A stretch of 64,000 bases of DNA from Mycolicibacterium rhodesiae (GTDB taxonomy: Bacteria; Actinomycetota; Actinomycetes; Mycobacteriales; Mycobacteriaceae), in NCBI RefSeq assembly GCF_002086695.1, contig NZ_MVIH01000009.1:1-64000 (forward strand), in the 5' to 3' direction. This document shows positions 57,325-64,000 of this stretch, piece after piece. The translations under genes were made by a program, and so were the position numbers. The notes under the pieces were generated by a model. It did not search any database, had not been told where the DNA came from, and worked only from the letters and a program-made list of their open reading frames with translations. Position 1 is the stretch's first letter, and every line of letters starts with the position of its first letter.

Positions 57325-57894
57325 TCACAGAATTCCCGATGCGAACACATCCCCGGCCAAGCCGGCCACCACCGGGACGATGCCCAGGCAGACGAATGCA
57401 GGCAGGAAGCACAGCCCCAGTGGCCCGGCGATCAGCACCGAGGCTCGCTCGGCGGCCGCAGCCGCGGTGTGGCCGGCGTCTTGCCGCGACTGCTCGGCGA
57501 GTTCGGCCACACCCTGTGCCAGTGCGCTTCCCGACGCCGCCGATCGGCGCGCCAGCCTGGCCAGCGCATCGCTGTCCTCGCCGGGCTGCGGGCACCAGGC
57601 GGTGTCGGCGTCCGCGCCTAGCGCCAACAGGTCCGCCGCGCGTCGCAACACCACACCGAGCCGGTCCGGCGCCGAGGGTGCCGTCGCCGCTGCCGCGGCA
57701 GACACCGACATGCCGCCCGCCAGGCATACCGCGAACACATCAAGCGCCGATGCGGTCGCCAGCGGGTCGGTGCGCATTCCGGTGCGATGGACGGAAGCAG
57801 AAGTATCGACGGCCGGCCCTATCCGGCGACACAACACCAGCGGACCCGGTGCGAGTAGCACAGCGGCGGCCAACAACACTGCGGCCGTGGTCAT
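57325..57894 (-). CDS. tadC: TadC-like type II/IV secretion membrane protein (Rv3657c-like)
   Basis: 189 residues: an N-terminal TM segment, an alanine-rich cytoplasmic T2SSF-like region (VFAVCLAGGMSVSAAAAA; RSAASGSALAQGVAELAEQSRQD) and two C-terminal TM segments. It is the inner-membrane platform partner of TadB for pilin assembly. ATGA overlap with tadB. Its stop lies 20 bp upstream of the interrupted pilin gene. Confidence 0.88.
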   Translation of the reverse strand: MTTAAVLLAAAVLLAPGPLVLCRRIGPAVDTSASVHRTGMRTDPLATASALDVFAVCLAGGMSVSAAAAATAPSAPDRLGVVLRRAADLLALGADADTAWCPQPGEDSDALARLARRSAASGSALAQGVAELAEQSRQDAGHTAAAAAERASVLIAGPLGLCFLPAFVCLGIVPVVAGLAGDVFASGIL

Positions 57895-58670
57895 GTCAGC
57901 AACCGATCGGTGATGCGATCCGCCCACGCCAACCCCGCACAGACCAACGCCGCACCCACGACCAACAGCCAGCCGCCCGCACCGCCGCCGAGGAGAAACC
58001 CGACCGGATGCGCGCCGATCAGCTCTCCGAGCAGGATCCCGAGCAGCGGCAGTCCGGCCAAGATCACTGCGGTTGCACGCGCCCCGGCCAAGCCGGCGTC
58101 GACCCGCGCGGTGAATCGCTGCCGCTCGACGATGTCGCGGTGCGCGGTTCGGATCAGCGCGGCCATCGCCAGTCCGTGGTCGGCCGCGAGTTGCCAGCAC
58201 ACCGCGAGCCGTTCCCATTGCACGGGAACCGATGTCGACTCCGCGAGCGCCCGTAGTCCGGTTCCGACGTCGGCTCCCAGTCCGGCGCGGGCCGCGACCG
58301 ACCGCAACGCGGCGCCGACAGCGCCGCCGGATTCGCCGGCGGCGACGGCGAAGGCACGCACCGGATGCGCACCCACGCGCAGCTCGCCGGCCAGCGTCTC
58401 CAGCGCCGCCGCCAACGTGTGGCCGGCCTCGGTGCGGTCCTGCCGCCGTAGTCGACGGCGCCGCCGGTGGACCACTGTGACGCCGAGCATCACCGATGCC
58501 AGCAGCATCACGGGTGGCAGCGCCACCGCGATGACCACAAGAGACGCAACCAGCGCGGGCACCCGCACACCGACCCGACGCGGAGCCAGGCCCAGCCGCC
58601 ACCGCGGCGGTGGAGGTGCGGCCAGCACGGCCAGCGCCAACAGCACAGCGGCACAGGGAATTCCGGTCAC
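57891..58670 (-). CDS. tadB: TadB-like type II/IV secretion membrane protein (Rv3658c-like)
   Basis: 259 residues: N-terminal TM pair (about 5-20 and 38-70), T2SSF domain with AALETLAGELRVGAHPVRAFAVAA and a C-terminal TM pair (about 195-250). The GTG at 58670 overlaps the tadA stop (GTGA). The very long upstream open frame is a high-GC artefact inside tadA. Confidence 0.88.
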   Translation of the reverse strand: MTGIPCAAVLLALAVLAAPPPPRWRLGLAPRRVGVRVPALVASLVVIAVALPPVMLLASVMLGVTVVHRRRRRLRRQDRTEAGHTLAAALETLAGELRVGAHPVRAFAVAAGESGGAVGAALRSVAARAGLGADVGTGLRALAESTSVPVQWERLAVCWQLAADHGLAMAALIRTAHRDIVERQRFTARVDAGLAGARATAVILAGLPLLGILLGELIGAHPVGFLLGGGAGGWLLVVGAALVCAGLAWADRITDRLLT

Positions 58671-59830
58671 GACCGCCGCCCATCGATCAGTGTCTGCAGT
58701 GGTCGCCGCCCGTCCTGCCAACCCCGGTCGGCATGCCACGCCGTCATCGCATGCACGCCACCGCCGTCGGCGCGGCACAACACCGCGATCTCGGAGAGTC
58801 TGCGCGTGCCGTCGCGTCGACGACCCACATGCACCACCGCCTGGACCGCAGCGGCCAGTTGGCTGTGCAACGCCGCGCGGTCCAGACCGCCCAGGGCCGC
58901 GAGTGCCTCCAACCGGGCCGGCACCTCGGCCGGGCTGTTGGCGTGCACGGTCCCGGCACCACCGTCGTGGCCGGTGTTCAGAGCGGTGAGCAGGTCGACG
59001 ACCTCGCCGCCGCGCACCTCCCCGACGACGATCCGGTCGGGCCGCATCCGCAAGGCCTGCCGAACCAGCTGTCGCATCGTGACCTCGCCGGCGCCCTCCA
59101 CGTTGGCGGCCCGCGCCACCAGCCGCACCAGGTGGGGGTGACGAGGCGCGAGTTCCGGTGCATCTTCGACGCACACGATCCGCTCGCCGCCGTCTACCGC
59201 GCCGAGCGCGGCGGCCAACAACGTTGTCTTTCCTGCCCCGGTACCACCGGAGACTAGAAACGCCAGACGGGCGTCGATGATGCCGGCGAGCACTTCGGCG
59301 GCGTCCGGCGCGATCGCCCCCGCGGCGATCAGGGCGGCGAGATCCTGGGTGGCGGGACGCAACACCCGCAGCGACAAGCAGGTGCCTGCGACGGCGACCG
59401 GCGGCAGCACGGCGTGCAGACGCACCGAGAACTCCCCGGTGCCGACCCCGGTCAGCTGCCCGTCGACCCATGGCTGTGCGTCGTCCAGTCGTCGTCCTGC
59501 GGCCACGGCCAGCCGCTGCGCCAACCGGCGCACCGCGGCTTCGTCGGCGAATCGGACCGAGGCGGGCCGCAGGCCGGTGCCATCGTCGACCCACACCTCG
59601 TCGGGGGCGGTGACCAGAACGTCGGTCGTTCCCGGTGCGCGCAGCAACGGCTCCAGCGGGCCTGCGCCGGTGAGCTCGGTCTGCAGGACCCGCAGGTTTG
59701 TCAGGACCTCGGTATCCCCGAGCACTCCCCCGGATTCGGCGCGGATGGCGGCCGCAACAGCCGCCGGCCGCAAAGTCGACGACTCGGCCGCCAGCCGCTC
59801 GCGGACCCGGTCGACCAATGACGCGTTCAT
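58667..59830 (-). CDS. tadA: TadA-type secretion ATPase (Rv3659c-like)
   Basis: 387 residues of the VirB11/CpaF family: N-terminal domain, Walker A VSGGTGAGKTTLL near 200, Asp-box-like CVEDAPEL, and Walker B/His box IVVGEVRGGEVVDLL and GTVHANSPAEV. It powers Flp/Tad pilin assembly. The ATG at 59830 overlaps the ssd stop (ATGA). Confidence 0.92.
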   Translation of the reverse strand: MNASLVDRVRERLAAESSTLRPAAVAAAIRAESGGVLGDTEVLTNLRVLQTELTGAGPLEPLLRAPGTTDVLVTAPDEVWVDDGTGLRPASVRFADEAAVRRLAQRLAVAAGRRLDDAQPWVDGQLTGVGTGEFSVRLHAVLPPVAVAGTCLSLRVLRPATQDLAALIAAGAIAPDAAEVLAGIIDARLAFLVSGGTGAGKTTLLAAALGAVDGGERIVCVEDAPELAPRHPHLVRLVARAANVEGAGEVTMRQLVRQALRMRPDRIVVGEVRGGEVVDLLTALNTGHDGGAGTVHANSPAEVPARLEALAALGGLDRAALHSQLAAAVQAVVHVGRRRDGTRRLSEIAVLCRADGGGVHAMTAWHADRGWQDGRRPLQTLIDGRRS

Positions 59831-60897
59831 GCGGCGCGCACCTGGCCGCCGGCCGTCAGGATCTCGAGCACCGCGCGCGCAGCCGCGCCGAGCGGGGAAC
59901 GCCGCCGCATTCGCAGGCCACCGCGCTCCAGCCGTTCGGCCAGCATCGGCTCGGGACGCATGGCCGCCAGCAATGGCAGATCCGCGACCGCGGCGGCCTC
60001 CTCGGCGCGCAGCCCGCTCGGTGCCGGACCGCGCACCACCAGCCCGACGTTCGGGTTGACCCTGCGCAGCACCGGCGCCAGGGCCGCGGCCGCCGCGACG
60101 CCCCGGATGTCGCAACTGGTGATCATCACCACGAGGTCGGCACCCTCGAGTGCGCAGGTGACCGCTCCGGTCATTCGCCGCGGTAGATCGCAGATCACCA
60201 GAATTCCGCCGCGGCGCCCGGCATCGACGACAGCCTCGACCGCCCCGGGTTCCATCTCCTGGCCATGCCGATCGCCGGACAACACGCTGACCCCGTGGTG
60301 CCGCGGGAGTGCATCACGCACCGCCGACCAGGCCAATCGACCGCCCTGCAGGCTCAGATCGGGCCACCGCAGCCCCGGCACGGCCTCACTTCCGATCACG
60401 AGGTCGATGCCGCCACCCCACGGGTCGAGGTCGACCAGCAGCGACGACGACGCCACCTGGGCCAGGGCCGTCGCGAACGTCGAGGCGCCCGCTCCGCCCC
60501 GGCCGCCGGTCACGGCGATCACCCGCCCGGTGCGCGGGCCGTCGCGAACGGCCTCGGCGGCGTCGGCGAGATGCCGGACGAGTTCGGCGTCTTGGGTGGG
60601 AAGTGTGCAAACCTGCTGAGCGCCAATGGCCATCGCCGCTGCCCAGACCGGTCCATGTGGGTCGGTCGGGCAGACCAGAATCACCCCGTCGCGCCGGGGG
60701 AGACCGTCTCGCTCGCAGCGTCTGGCCGCGTCCTCATCGATGATGACGGCGGAGGCGGCCGACCACGCCTTGCGAGTGAGCGGCGCGGAAACCACCATCG
60801 GACGCAGGCCCACCGCGGCGGCGACCCGCTCGGCTTGTTCACGTAACTCGGTGTCGCCGACGAGGACGAGGACGACACCAGGACTGCTGCTCACCAC
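59827..60897 (-). CDS. ssd: Septum-site-determining-like MinD/CpaE-type protein (Rv3660c, Ssd)
   Basis: 356 residues: an N-terminal receiver-like domain (~1-115) and a C-terminal SIMIBI P-loop domain with deviant Walker A VTGGRGGAGAST near 130 and LLVDLDPWGGGIDL. Related to CpaE/TadZ; the M. tuberculosis protein inhibits septation. It is the first gene of the tad operon. GTG at 60897; a second GTG at 60894 is equivalent. Confidence 0.9.
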   Translation of the reverse strand: MVSSSPGVVLVLVGDTELREQAERVAAAVGLRPMVVSAPLTRKAWSAASAVIIDEDAARRCERDGLPRRDGVILVCPTDPHGPVWAAAMAIGAQQVCTLPTQDAELVRHLADAAEAVRDGPRTGRVIAVTGGRGGAGASTFATALAQVASSSLLVDLDPWGGGIDLVIGSEAVPGLRWPDLSLQGGRLAWSAVRDALPRHHGVSVLSGDRHGQEMEPGAVEAVVDAGRRGGILVICDLPRRMTGAVTCALEGADLVVMITSCDIRGVAAAAALAPVLRRVNPNVGLVVRGPAPSGLRAEEAAAVADLPLLAAMRPEPMLAERLERGGLRMRRRSPLGAAARAVLEILTAGGQVRAA

Positions 60898-61001
60898 GCA
60901 AGAGTCGGCCGCACGGCCAGACGGCGCCAGTCGTCACGGACGGATCTGTGGATGAACGCCGATCTGGGGAGTGACTACCGACACCAGGGCAGCACAAAGG
61001 T

Positions 61002-61035
61002 GATCCCGGCAACGTTTCTCAAGTTTGCCGGGATC
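61002..61035. terminator. Perfect 11-bp inverted repeat downstream of the 6C RNA
   Basis: GATCCCGGCAA (61002-61012) pairs with TTGCCGGGATC (61025-61035) around a 12-nt loop. It lies between the 3' end of the 6C RNA and the ssd start; it may back up termination or act as an operator. There is no T-tract on either strand. Confidence 0.5.
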
Positions 61036-61049
61036 GCCGGAAATTCTTT

Positions 61050-61142
61050 GTCAGAAAAAGGGACGACCCCCGCCAGGGGGGGAGGAGGCGGAGGTCGTCG
61101 TGTATCAGCCCCGGGGGGTCGGGCTGATGCACACCCGGCATA
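61050..61142 (-). ncRNA. 6C small RNA (B11, ncRv13660c)
   Basis: On the minus strand: stem-loop ATCAGCCC...GGGGCTGAT with a C-rich CCCCCC loop (around 61105-61129), then a strong hairpin ACGACC...GGTCGT whose loop again holds a C-run (61063-61099), then CCCTTTTTCT (61053-61062) as terminator tail. Two C-rich loops and location between the ssd and Rv3661-like genes are diagnostic of the actinobacterial 6C RNA, which pairs with G-rich ribosome sites of many mRNAs. The 5' end is approximate. Confidence 0.88.
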
Positions 61143-61310
61143 AGCCGAGTAATACTCACTATACACACGACAATATGGAGTCGCGCAAGTGTTGCTACCA
61201 CTTCGAAACCATGTATTCGCTGTGAAAATGCAGGGTGCGACACGTGGCTTGGCCTGCCACTTTGCCCTCGCCTCTGAACCGGGGCGTTCGCCACGCCTAT
61301 CCTGAGGGGC

Positions 61311-62168
61311 GTGACCGACCCTGCCTCGGCCGCCGACCAGCTAATCCACGTTCGGCCAGAGCCCGCGACCGGGCTCAACTCTCGGACGGCGGCGTTCTTC
61401 GACCTCGACAAAACCGTCATTGCCAAGTCAAGCACGCTGGCTTTCAGCAAACCCTTCTTCGACCAGGGTCTGCTCAACCGGCGCGCCGTCCTGAAGTCGA
61501 GTTATGCGCAGTTCCTGTTCCTGATGTCCGGCGCGGATCACGACCAGATGGACCGGATGCGCTCTTACGTCACCGCGATGTGCGCAGGCTGGGATGTCGA
61601 ACAGGTGAGGGCAATCGTCACCGAGACGCTCCATGACATCGTCGACCCGCTGGTCTTTGCGGAAGCTGCCGAACTGATCGCGGACCACCGGCTGTGCGGG
61701 CGCGACGTCGTGATCGTCTCGGCCTCGGGTGAGGAGATCGTCGCGCCGATCGCGCGTGCGCTGGGGGCCACCCACGCGATGGGTACCCGGATGGTCATCG
61801 AGGACGGCAAGTACACCGGCGAGGTTGCTTTCTACTGTTACGGCGAGGGAAAAGCCGCGGCGGTCCGCGAGTTGGCCGCGCTGGAGGGTTACGCCCTCGA
61901 GCACTGCTACGCCTACTCCGATTCGATCGCCGACTTGCCGATGCTGAGATCGGTCGGCCACCCGACCGTCGTCAACCCCGACCGCGCCTTGCGCAAGGAA
62001 GCCACCGCGCAGGACTGGCCGGTGCTGACGTTCCTGCGCCCGGTGCCGTTGCGCGACAGGATTCCGGCGCCGTCGGGCGCGGCGGTGGCGACGACGGCCG
62101 CGTTGGGAATCAGTGCGCTGGCCGCCGGCGCATTGACCTATTCGGTGTTGCGTCGGTTGTCGTTCTAA
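61311..62168 (+). CDS. HAD-superfamily IB phosphatase, SerB-like (Rv3661-like)
   Basis: 285 residues. HAD motif I is AAFFDLDKTVI (nucleophile Asp), motif II VIVSASGEE, motif III region GEGKAAAV and motif IV YSDSIADLPML; the C-terminal ~35 residues contain a hydrophobic segment (TTAALGISALAAGALTYSV) that may anchor it to the membrane. A leaderless GTG start fits TATCCT at 61298-61303. Substrate (phosphoserine or a lipid phosphate) is unknown. Confidence 0.88.
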   Translation: MTDPASAADQLIHVRPEPATGLNSRTAAFFDLDKTVIAKSSTLAFSKPFFDQGLLNRRAVLKSSYAQFLFLMSGADHDQMDRMRSYVTAMCAGWDVEQVRAIVTETLHDIVDPLVFAEAAELIADHRLCGRDVVIVSASGEEIVAPIARALGATHAMGTRMVIEDGKYTGEVAFYCYGEGKAAAVRELAALEGYALEHCYAYSDSIADLPMLRSVGHPTVVNPDRALRKEATAQDWPVLTFLRPVPLRDRIPAPSGAAVATTAALGISALAAGALTYSVLRRLSF

Positions 62169-62225
62169 CCGCATCCAATTCGTTGCCGATTAGCCCCTTG
62201 CTGTGACCGTGGTCACGGAGTACAA

Positions 62226-62530
62226 AGGAAGGCACGGACGCCTGGCAAGGCCAAGATAGCGCCGGAAGAGAAGGCACTATCTCCCAAGCCAAGCGGCCCA
62301 GCACGGTTCCCGGCACCCACGCGGAGCACGCCGCGATAATGGCAGAAGTGTTGCGGGCCTGCGTAATTGCGAAGAGCGGACGGATAGAACGGCCCCTTGG
62401 GTGGGGTTGTAAACGAAACGCATCGCAAGACCGCCGAGGCCAACCCACGCAGCCCACCTGGCACGCTTGGTAACCGAGAAACCGTGCTAGCGGGCGGCGA
62501 GCCGAAGAGATTCGGATCGTCGCCCGCTTC
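62226..62530 (+). ncRNA. Ms1/MTS2823 small RNA (ncRv13661-like)
   Basis: The 373-bp gap between the Rv3661-like and Rv3662c-like genes is exactly where the abundant ~300-nt RNA MTS2823/Ms1 lies in mycobacteria; Ms1 binds RNA polymerase core in stationary phase. The plus strand from GGAAGGCACGGACGCC (about 62227) to the hairpin ending at 62527 has the right length and no ORF. 5' and 3' ends are estimates. The identification rests on synteny and recalled sequence. Confidence 0.75.
62490..62527. terminator. Strong hairpin at the end of Ms1, shared with the convergent gene
   Basis: Arms GCGGGCGGCGAGCCGAA (62490-62506) and TTCGGATCGTCGCCCGC (62511-62527) pair at 15 of 17 positions with a GAGA loop. 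Only a weak T-rich tail (TTCGCTGTCT) follows on the plus strand. It probably terminates Ms1 and, from the other side, the Rv3662c-like gene. Confidence 0.65.
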
Positions 62531-62541
62531 GCTGTCTGCGT

Positions 62542-63288
62542 CTACTTGCTGGCCGCGTCCGCGATCGATAACGCTTCTCGCGCACCGTCTTCCAGCGCTT
62601 GGCACGACATCAGCAGCCAAGACCCGACCGCTGACGGGTCGCCGGTCGCGAAGGCTCGCGCGCGGTCCCGATACTCGTCCACCCGGCGCATCCAGTACAC
62701 CTCCGGCACCCCCAGCCCGTGCGGGTCCAGACCGGTCGCCATTGTGACGAGCCGCGACACCGCGCGTGCCACGACACCGTCCCCCGGGCCGAACGGCGCC
62801 AGCGCGAGCAGCTCGCCGTGGGCGACGGCCGCCAGCACCGGCGCGGGTGCCGAGCTGCCGCCGGTCGTCAGCCTGGTGACCAGATCCAACCGCGCGGCCA
62901 CTTCGGGGTTCTGGCGCGGACGGCCCAGAAGGTCGCCGTCGATCAGGTCGGCCGCGGCCAGTGCGTGCAGCCGCGCCAGCGCTTGCAGGGGGGCACGCTG
63001 CCAGACCCCGACCAGATTGGTGGTTCCCCCCTCCAATGCCTGGCCGACGCGCAGTGCGCCGGCCAACACGGGATCGTTGGGCTCGGCACCGGAGGCATCC
63101 AGTTGCACGGCGCCACCATCCAGGGCCGATGACGAGCGCGCGCCCCGGACGGCGGACTCCGCCGCGGTCACCGGCCAGTTCCGCAGATTGGTGCGATGCC
63201 GGTGCGCCTTGGCCAACGCTTCCCGGGCGGCCTCGGCGGCGGCGGCCACCCCGGGAAGAGTTATCAGCGGTGCCAGGACATCACTCAC
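62542..63288 (-). CDS. Degenerate Fic-domain-like protein (Rv3662c-like)
   Basis: 248 residues, helical. Near residue 52 SSSALDG resembles the (S/T)xxxE(G/N) inhibitory motif context of Fic proteins. At residues 164-172 APFGPGDGV occupies the place of the Fic motif HPFxxGNGR: His is Ala, Asn is Asp and Arg is Val, so AMP transfer is not expected. The fold assignment is mine from motif alignment. Annotated elsewhere as oxidoreductase or hypothetical. Convergent with Ms1. Confidence 0.75.
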   Translation of the reverse strand: MSDVLAPLITLPGVAAAAEAAREALAKAHRHRTNLRNWPVTAAESAVRGARSSSALDGGAVQLDASGAEPNDPVLAGALRVGQALEGGTTNLVGVWQRAPLQALARLHALAAADLIDGDLLGRPRQNPEVAARLDLVTRLTTGGSSAPAPVLAAVAHGELLALAPFGPGDGVVARAVSRLVTMATGLDPHGLGVPEVYWMRRVDEYRDRARAFATGDPSAVGSWLLMSCQALEDGAREALSIADAASK

Positions 63289-63401
63289 GTTCGGTCACGC
63301 TATCCGATCCCCAGCTGCCGTTCGGCGCGCGGCAGTAACCGCCCGCCGACGATTGTGACGTGCCAACTCCGATGCAACCTTCGGTGACTACGCTCACAGA
63401 C

Positions 63402-64000
63402 ATGACCGAGGCGCACACCGAAGTTCAGTCAAGTTTCCCGGCGTCGGACGAGTTCGCCGCCACCGCCAACGCTACCGCCGCCCTCTACGACGAGGCCGAG
63501 GCGGACCGGTTGGCGTTTTGGGCAGACCAGGCCAACCGGCTGTCGTGGGAGACACCCTTCACCGAGGTGCTGGACTGGTCGGAGGCGCCGTTCGCGAAAT
63601 GGTTCGTCGGCGGCAAGCTCAACGTTGCCTACAACTGTGTCGACCGGCACGTCGAGGCCGGCAACGGGGACCGCGTGGCCATCCACTGGGAAGGTGAACC
63701 GGTCGGCGACTCGCGGGTACTGACCTATGCCCAGCTCAAGGACGAGGTGTGCAAGGCCGCCAACGCGTTGACCGATCTCGGGCTGGCTGCCGGCGACCGG
63801 GTGGCCATCTACATGCCGATGGTCCCGGAGGCCATCGTGGCGATGCTGGCCTGTGCGCGCCTGGGGGTGATGCACAGTGTGGTCTTCGCCGGCTTCTCGG
63901 CGGCCGCGCTGCGGGCCCGCGTGGAGGACGCCGAGGCCCAGGTGGTCATCACCACCGACGGCCAATACCGGCGCGGAAATGCAGTGTCGCTCAAGGAGGC
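63402..64000 (+). CDS. acs: Acetyl-CoA synthetase (5' part; runs off window)
   Basis: The first ~200 residues of an AMP-forming acetate-CoA ligase: RLAFWADQANRLSWETPF, KWFVGGKLNVAYNCVDRHVE, IHWEGEPVGDSR, VAIYMPMVPEAIVAMLACAR and GVMHSVVFAGFSA are typical of Acs (Rv3667). It activates acetate to acetyl-CoA. TACGCT at 63389-63394, 7 nt before the ATG, suggests a leaderless mRNA. The frame is open to the window end. Confidence 0.95.
   Translation, partial: MTEAHTEVQSSFPASDEFAATANATAALYDEAEADRLAFWADQANRLSWETPFTEVLDWSEAPFAKWFVGGKLNVAYNCVDRHVEAGNGDRVAIHWEGEPVGDSRVLTYAQLKDEVCKAANALTDLGLAAGDRVAIYMPMVPEAIVAMLACARLGVMHSVVFAGFSAAALRARVEDAEAQVVITTDGQYRRGNAVSLKE

Noticed and set aside
57135..57350. Separate minus-strand gene spanning the right junction with an upstream Met
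   Set aside because: The reading frame lies out of the pilin frame and runs through tadC's end and attR; the pilin start with its ribosome site explains the region better.
61175..61225. A 16-codon ORF (MESRKCCYHFETMYSL) as a Cys-responsive leader peptide
   Set aside because: Only two Cys, about 85 bp from the next gene with its own leaderless promoter, and it lies antisense to the probable 6C promoter region; support too weak.

Overview
The window is a high-GC actinobacterial chromosome segment whose gene order closely follows the M. tuberculosis Rv3604c-Rv3667 block. It lacks the espACD and dpp genes of that block and carries extra catabolic and mobile genes, so I read it as a fast-growing environmental Mycolicibacterium/Mycobacterium. 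Many starts are GTG, several genes look leaderless (a TANNNT box about 6-7 nt before the start codon), and operon neighbours commonly overlap by ATGA/GTGA.

Layout. 1-6.5 kb: minus-strand operon ftsH-folE-folP-folB-folK-DUF3180-DUF6779. 6.7-9.6 kb: ephA, an LLM monooxygenase and the lipoprotein LpqG. 9.7-13.6 kb: hpt, tilS, a zincin and the D-Ala-D-Ala peptidase DacB, all minus, followed by ppa. 14.3-22.4 kb: an island for breakdown of the purine ring (OHCU decarboxylase, allantoicase, PuuE-type allantoinase, hydantoin-type racemase, NCS1 permease, GntR regulator) with two alpha/beta hydrolases and a TetR regulator. 22.5-24 kb: a TerC transporter gene behind a Mn2+ (yybP-ykoY) riboswitch. 24-30.6 kb: a translationally coupled trio of Pls/PosA-type NRPS, M1 aminopeptidase and MATE/Wzx-like membrane protein. 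30.6-35.9 kb: an FkbM methyltransferase next to a tRNA-like fragment, then the PpgS/DUF2304/GalE1/Rv3635 envelope-sugar genes, a CMD protein and tRNA-Thr(CGT). 36-46.6 kb: holB, a membrane adenylate cyclase, topA, cspA, an SftH/MrfA-type helicase and an Rv3651-like protein. 46.6-60.9 kb: the tad/flp pilus-like operon (ssd-tadA-tadB-tadC-pilin-tadE-tadG). 61-64 kb: two conserved mycobacterial small RNAs (6C and Ms1/MTS2823), a HAD phosphatase, a degenerate Fic protein and the start of acs.

The standout region is a ~9.8-kb integrative element (47432-57222) inserted inside the tad pilin (Rv3656c-like, DUF4244) gene. It encodes a Bxb1-like large serine integrase, a small DNA-binding protein, terminase small subunit, head-tail adaptor, major capsid protein, a RepA/DnaB-like ATPase beside an 11-bp iteron array, a lone Cas2/VapD-like protein, a possible structured RNA and a TIR-domain protein. 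It has no large terminase, portal, protease or tail genes. This matches a phiRv1-like phage satellite rather than a full prophage. The two broken pilin halves allow attL, attR, attB and attP to be reconstructed. The TIR gene sits directly downstream of, and overlaps, the truncated pilin reading frame, so the element may borrow the host operon's transcription for a defence-like cargo gene.
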